A stretch of 27,511 bases of DNA, taken from assembly GCA_047612385.1 (NCBI GenBank), contig JBLGAR010000063.1:1-27511 (forward strand). Direction: 5' to 3'. A program made the translations under genes and the position numbers. The notes beneath the pieces were generated by a model. It was given only the letters and a program-made list of their open reading frames with translations. It ran no database searches and was not told the DNA's origin. Position 1 is the stretch's first letter, and each line of letters begins with the position of its first letter. This document shows, in pieces, positions 24,773 through 27,511 of this stretch. This stretch comes from JBALVT01 sp047612385 (lineage in GTDB: Bacteria; Pseudomonadota; Gammaproteobacteria; Pseudomonadales; Halieaceae).

Positions 24773-24928
24773 CTAGGGCGTTACAGGATCTTCTCCGGCA
24801 GCCGAAGTATCCAGTTCAGCGTCGTCGGGCTTATCACCAGCTGCCTTACGCTGACGCTTTTCTTCTTTTTTCTTCTTTTTGGCGAGTTCTTTTTGTCTTT
24901 TTTCAAAGGAGTAGTTCGGCTTTGCCAT
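24773..24928 (-). CDS. small Lys/Arg-rich protein (51 aa), MAKPNYSFEKRQ family
   Basis: A 51-residue frame reads MAKPNYSFEKRQKELAKKKK, then an EEKRQRKAAGDKP stretch and an acidic tail DDAELD...GEDPVTP. I recall many gammaproteobacteria having a very similar small protein starting MAKPNYSFEKRQ, of unknown function, probably with a charged helix of roughly 25 residues. A different frame in the same region is longer but lacks any familiar features. GAGAGA lies about eight bases before the ATG. It lies 116 bp downstream of the Rossmann-like gene on the same strand. Short length makes certainty moderate. Confidence 0.75.
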   Translation of the reverse strand: MAKPNYSFEKRQKELAKKKKKEEKRQRKAAGDKPDDAELDTSAAGEDPVTP

Positions 24929-25044
24929 TGGACGTCTCTCTTAATTTTATATCGATGCGGGTTGAGGCGCCCAGAATACGACATCTGCGAAAAAATTGCG
25001 CTGTTCTTAACATCGCATTCTCCTGGGATATCGGTGGAGATGGT

Positions 25045-25626
25045 TTACGCAGTCGCGCTGAGCTTCGCGCTCAACAGCAGTTCCAAGCGACTATCCGACA
25101 AAAGTACGCTGCGATCAAAGTTAAAACAGTTGAGTAGATTTCTCAGCTTACTCTGAGGATGAGGCGCGTATCCGGGCAATATCGACGTGCGGGCTCTGAC
25201 ATTGAGGGCATCCAAATCTTTAATTCCGTAAAGCTGACCGCCTTGGCCGGCTTTTAAATTGTAGACCGCAAATACATGGGCAGCACTTGCCGCGTGCAAA
25301 TAGGGCTTCAAGGCTTTGAGAAAGGCCGCAATAGCGTCACTGCCAAGGAAATTGAATACATCCCAGAATAGGCAGATATCCAGACGTGTTTCCTCAGGCA
25401 GATCAAGAAGTGCACTAAACTGCTGTTCCAAGGTGGGGCCATCTTCGGCCTCCAGGATCGGCAGAGCGGAGAACACATCAATAAAAAACAGTTTACAGCG
25501 ATATCGAGAAAAGAACTCAACCGTTTCGGGCAATGCAGGGCCCACGTGAAGCACGGTTAAACGACTGTCCGCGTTACAGTGCTCGAACATCGAGGATAAC
25601 AGTTTGGAAGACTGTGTCGCTGTCAT
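25045..25626 (-). CDS. Rossmann-fold, methyltransferase-like protein, unknown
   Basis: The 193-residue protein resembles a class I SAM-dependent methyltransferase core, but weakly. A motif I-like strand and loop is LTVLHVGPALPET (23-35), the acidic end of the second strand is FFIDV (47-51), and DICLFWDVFNFL (83-94) fits the motif after that, with a following helix and strand HVFAVYN. The GxGxG loop is not well conserved, so it may not bind SAM. I choose the ATG at 25626, with GGAAGAG nine bases upstream; another ATG at 25653 adds nine residues and also has an AAGGTG site. It follows the bactofilin gene by about 50 bp, suggesting an operon. Function not known. Confidence 0.65.
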   Translation of the reverse strand: MTATQSSKLLSSMFEHCNADSRLTVLHVGPALPETVEFFSRYRCKLFFIDVFSALPILEAEDGPTLEQQFSALLDLPEETRLDICLFWDVFNFLGSDAIAAFLKALKPYLHAASAAHVFAVYNLKAGQGGQLYGIKDLDALNVRARTSILPGYAPHPQSKLRNLLNCFNFDRSVLLSDSRLELLLSAKLSATA

Positions 25627-25677
25627 GGTGATGCTCTTCCTGATGTGCCGCATCAGGGCGGCACCTTAGCAAAGTCG

Positions 25678-26196
25678 CTAGCCGCGTTTCAGGTCAAAAG
25701 AGGCGGCACTATCCGCAGCACTTGAAACTCCAGATGGCTTTTCCGGTGCCAAAGAAACCTTCTTTGCCGCACCTTCACCGGGATCCATGTCAATACTGCC
25801 CTTGAATATCGCGCCATCTTCCAGCGTAACCCGAGGTGCCACTATATTACCCTTAACATTCCCGGATTTTGATATAACCACTTTCTCGATTCCGGAAATA
25901 TCACCCGCTACCTCGCCTTCGATGTTAACTATCTTGGCATTGATATCGGCTTTTACTCGACCTGAAGGCCCGACCGAAACGACATTCGATTTTAAATCGA
26001 TGGTGCCCTCAACCTTACCTTCAATGACGAGATCTTCATCACCGGTAACAGTGCCTTTAATTACAATACTGGATCCAATCATTGCGTCACTCCTCGCAGA
26101 TGCAATACCCGAACTAACGGGAACAGAGGGGGATTGCGTAATAGCGGGTTCAGTGGCTGTGAGAACCGCTGGTTTATTTTTGTTACGTTCAAACAT
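25678..26196 (-). CDS. bactofilin (polymer-forming cytoskeletal protein)
   Basis: This 172-residue protein is a bactofilin (DUF583/PF04519): it forms nucleotide-independent filaments that help place peptidoglycan-modifying enzymes and shape the cell. The central region (about residues 35-140) shows the beta-helix rungs, such as VIEGKVEGTIDL, VSVGPSGRVKADI, IVNIEGEVAGDI and VVISKSGNVKGNI, with Gly and Val/Ile at regular spacing. The flanking ends are disordered and Ser/Pro-rich, as usual. I select the ATG at 26196 (MFERNKNKP) because AAGGTGG lies eight bases upstream; the frame is open further to 26217. The Rossmann-like gene downstream is likely co-transcribed. No peptidase M23 gene, a frequent bactofilin neighbour, is in the window. 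Confidence 0.9.
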   Translation of the reverse strand: MFERNKNKPAVLTATEPAITQSPSVPVSSGIASARSDAMIGSSIVIKGTVTGDEDLVIEGKVEGTIDLKSNVVSVGPSGRVKADINAKIVNIEGEVAGDISGIEKVVISKSGNVKGNIVAPRVTLEDGAIFKGSIDMDPGEGAAKKVSLAPEKPSGVSSAADSAASFDLKRG

Positions 26197-26296
26197 CTTG
26201 TTAGCCACCTTATGCAAACGTGGGCCGATAATCCTACCAGCGTGTATTCACTTTCTCCAGCGAGTAACACCCAAGTGGTAATAATGGCAATTAGCT

Positions 26297-26839
26297 TCAA
26301 TGATCGACACTGGCGAGGGTCTCCAGCGCCTCATCGCACCAGCGCAAAAACTGTTCTCCGTGAGTCACACCAGCAGTTAGAGCGAGATACACCCCTTTGC
26401 GTCGAATCGATAGGGATTGGGGGTCGTCATAGTGACGGCGCCGAATGCGCTCGTACAGATACAGCCGCCCCATCATCATCTCGCGGCGATGCTCCAGTTC
26501 AGCGACCAGGTGAGCGACGTTGTCATGGTTCAGGTTATACATTTTGACCAGCAGATCGTCCTTCGCATCCTGCACCTTACTAGGGCCATACACCCATTCA
26601 TCAAGCGCCTTGGCCCCTTTAGCAGTGAGGGTATACACGATTTTACTGGGCTTGCCCTCTTGCGGAACCGTTTCTGAAGAGAGCAATTTTTTGTCGGCGA
26701 GTTTGCGTAACTCCTGATAGATCTGCTGGTGAGATGCTCGCCAAAAGAATCCAAGCGAGCTGTCGAAGGATTTCGCCAGCTCATAACCTGACATCGCATC
26801 TTCCAATAAAGCGGTCATGATTGCATGCTGCAATGCCAT
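26297..26839 (-). CDS. PadR family transcriptional regulator
   Basis: This 180-residue PadR-type regulator has an N-terminal winged helix-turn-helix (residues 1-80: MALQHAIMTALLEDAMSGYELAKSF, then the recognition helix near ASHQQIYQELRKLADKKLL) and a C-terminal helical dimerisation domain of the vir_act_alpha type (LDDLL-like, MMMGRLYLYERIRRRH). The start at 26839 is taken because MALQHAI is the family's usual beginning and its distance to AGGGG is nine bases; ATG 26845 is just beyond. It is divergent from the nitronate monooxygenase gene, and two inverted copies of a 13-bp sequence fill the gap. Autoregulation together with control of the oxygenase is likely. The ligand is unknown. Confidence 0.9.
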   Translation of the reverse strand: MALQHAIMTALLEDAMSGYELAKSFDSSLGFFWRASHQQIYQELRKLADKKLLSSETVPQEGKPSKIVYTLTAKGAKALDEWVYGPSKVQDAKDDLLVKMYNLNHDNVAHLVAELEHRREMMMGRLYLYERIRRRHYDDPQSLSIRRKGVYLALTAGVTHGEQFLRWCDEALETLASVDH

Positions 26840-26922
26840 TGCCATTACCCCTAGGTTGCGACTTCGTCATGTTGACACTCGTCCCAGCATAGCTAGGAAC
26901 TCTCGATCGCGTCGGATTTAGG

Positions 26923-26965
26923 GCAAATAATTGCACATTTTACTTTTTTATGCAATTATTTGCAT
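26923..26965. promoter_or_regulatory. divergent operator-promoter between padR-type gene and nitronate monooxygenase
   Basis: GCAAATAATTGCA (26923-26935) recurs in reverse orientation as TGCAATTATTTGC (26951-26963); the second copy is inside the perfect inverted repeat ATGCAA-TTAT-TTGCAT (26950-26965). The copies are 28 bp centre to centre. Plus strand: TTGCAC (26931-26936), 17 bp, AATTAT (26954-26959). Minus strand: TTGCAT (26955-26950), 17 bp, AATTAT (26932-26927). So each copy overlaps a -35 of one promoter and a -10 of the other. A further half-site ATGCAA is at 26977-26982. Confidence 0.6.
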
Positions 26966-27018
26966 ATGGCTTCAAAAGCTAGCACTATGCAACCCGAAAA
27001 ACCCATCAGGAGGTACCA

Positions 27019-27511
27019 ATGTCCTTACCAGAATCACTGCAAAGTAGGCTCTCAATCCCCGCTGTGGCCGCCCCACTATTTATTATTTCCAACCCCGACC
27101 TGGTGATAGCCCAGTGCAAAGCAGGCGTAATCGGTTCTTTCCCTTCCCTGAATGCACGCCCTGCTGAGAATCTGGAAATTTGGCTTCAGCAGATTACGCA
27201 GGAGCTTGATGAATACAATACAGCTCATCCAGAGAAACCCGCAGCCCCCTTTGCCGTCAACCAGATTGTGCACAACTCTAACGACAGGCTAGAACACGAC
27301 TTGGAGATGTGCGTTAAATACAAAGTACCCATCGTGATCACCTCTCTCGGTGCCAAAACTTTCGTTAACGACGCCGTACATTCATACGGGGGACTGGTGT
27401 TTCACGATGTCATCAATGATCGCTTCGCCAGAAAAGCCGTAGAAAAAGGAGCGGATGGTTTGATCGCCGTCGCCGCAGGCGCGGGCGGGCATGCCGGAGC
27501 AGTATCACCCT
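27019..27511 (+). CDS. nitronate monooxygenase family protein, 3'-truncated
   Basis: The gene runs off the right edge after 164 codons. The start is certain: a consensus AGGAGGT sits four bases before the ATG. The product begins MSLPESLQSRLSIPAVAAPL and continues FIISNPDLVIAQCKAGVIGSF, the FMN-binding TIM-barrel start of the 2-nitropropane dioxygenase/nitronate monooxygenase family; later blocks are NQIVHNSNDRLEHDL, VITSLGAK and the phosphate loop VAAGAGGHAG near residues 152-161. These FMN enzymes oxidise alkyl nitronates; distant members act as enoyl-ACP reductases (FabK type). The adjacent PadR gene and shared operator suggest substrate-responsive control. The catalytic His cannot be fully checked as the C-terminus is missing. 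Confidence 0.88.
   Translation, partial: MSLPESLQSRLSIPAVAAPLFIISNPDLVIAQCKAGVIGSFPSLNARPAENLEIWLQQITQELDEYNTAHPEKPAAPFAVNQIVHNSNDRLEHDLEMCVKYKVPIVITSLGAKTFVNDAVHSYGGLVFHDVINDRFARKAVEKGADGLIAVAAGAGGHAGAVSP

Noticed and set aside
24781..24984. Longer 67-residue minus-strand frame overlapping the 51-residue Lys/Arg-rich gene
   Set aside because: It is an out-of-frame shadow lacking a recognisable start site or family; the 51-residue frame matches a familiar small protein.
1..27511. Search for tRNA, rRNA, CRISPR arrays, insertion sequences and phage genes
   Set aside because: No cloverleaf-like, regularly spaced repeat, transposase or phage-like sequence was seen on reading both strands.

Overview
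The window looks like an ordinary chromosomal stretch of a gammaproteobacterium, probably a marine one (Halieaceae or Cellvibrionales-like). That placement is inferred from the gene families (TesB, GlnK-AmtB, Ppx, MscL, GspA/GspB, bactofilin, PadR beside nitronate monooxygenase), not from a phylogenetic marker. Genes are densely packed on both strands. I see no tRNA, rRNA, CRISPR array, insertion sequence or prophage.

Layout. Positions 2-1693 hold the C-terminal part of an RND (HAE-1) efflux pump that enters from the left. Positions 1770-4244 (minus) hold a fatty acyl-CoA synthetase-like ligase and the thioesterase TesB. Positions 4386-10399 (plus) hold a compact seven-gene operon: a DUF1445 protein (D-glutamate cyclase N-terminal half), pxpA, pxpB, pxpC, a DUF4392 protein (D-glutamate cyclase C-terminal half), a D-amino-acid aminotransferase and an alanine racemase. 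Several of its junctions overlap (GTGA, ATGA, TAATG). Positions 10676-14583 (plus) hold a small two-helix membrane protein, a membrane-anchored DUF3604 (PHP-like) protein and exopolyphosphatase Ppx. Positions 14576-17331 (minus) hold an alpha/beta hydrolase and, separated from it by a clear terminator, the ammonium-sensing pair glnK-amtB. Next come a secreted alkaline phosphatase (plus), the type II secretion accessory pair gspA-gspB (minus), an AsmA-like anchored protein (plus), a small secreted repeat protein (minus), a 64-residue protein (plus), MscL with a C-terminal zinc-ribbon motif (minus), an SNase-like nuclease (minus), a 51-residue Lys/Arg-rich protein (minus), and a bactofilin followed by a Rossmann-like protein (minus). 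The window ends with a PadR regulator (minus) facing away from a truncated nitronate monooxygenase (plus), with two inverted copies of a 13-bp operator between them.

How the genes work together. The 4.4-10.4 kb operon is the most interesting system. The two halves of the cyclase that is one fused polypeptide in animals (DGLUCY) are separate genes flanking the ATP-dependent 5-oxoprolinase PxpABC, and Dat and Alr are appended. Together they could interconvert D-Glu, 5-oxoproline, D-Ala, L-Ala and 2-oxoglutarate, which suggests a route for D-amino-acid disposal or salvage (for instance from peptidoglycan). The stereochemistry is unsettled. No transporter or regulator gene lies inside the operon, but an imperfect palindrome sits upstream. 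Elsewhere, genes related to phosphate and nitrogen economy are close together (Ppx, alkaline phosphatase, GlnK-AmtB).
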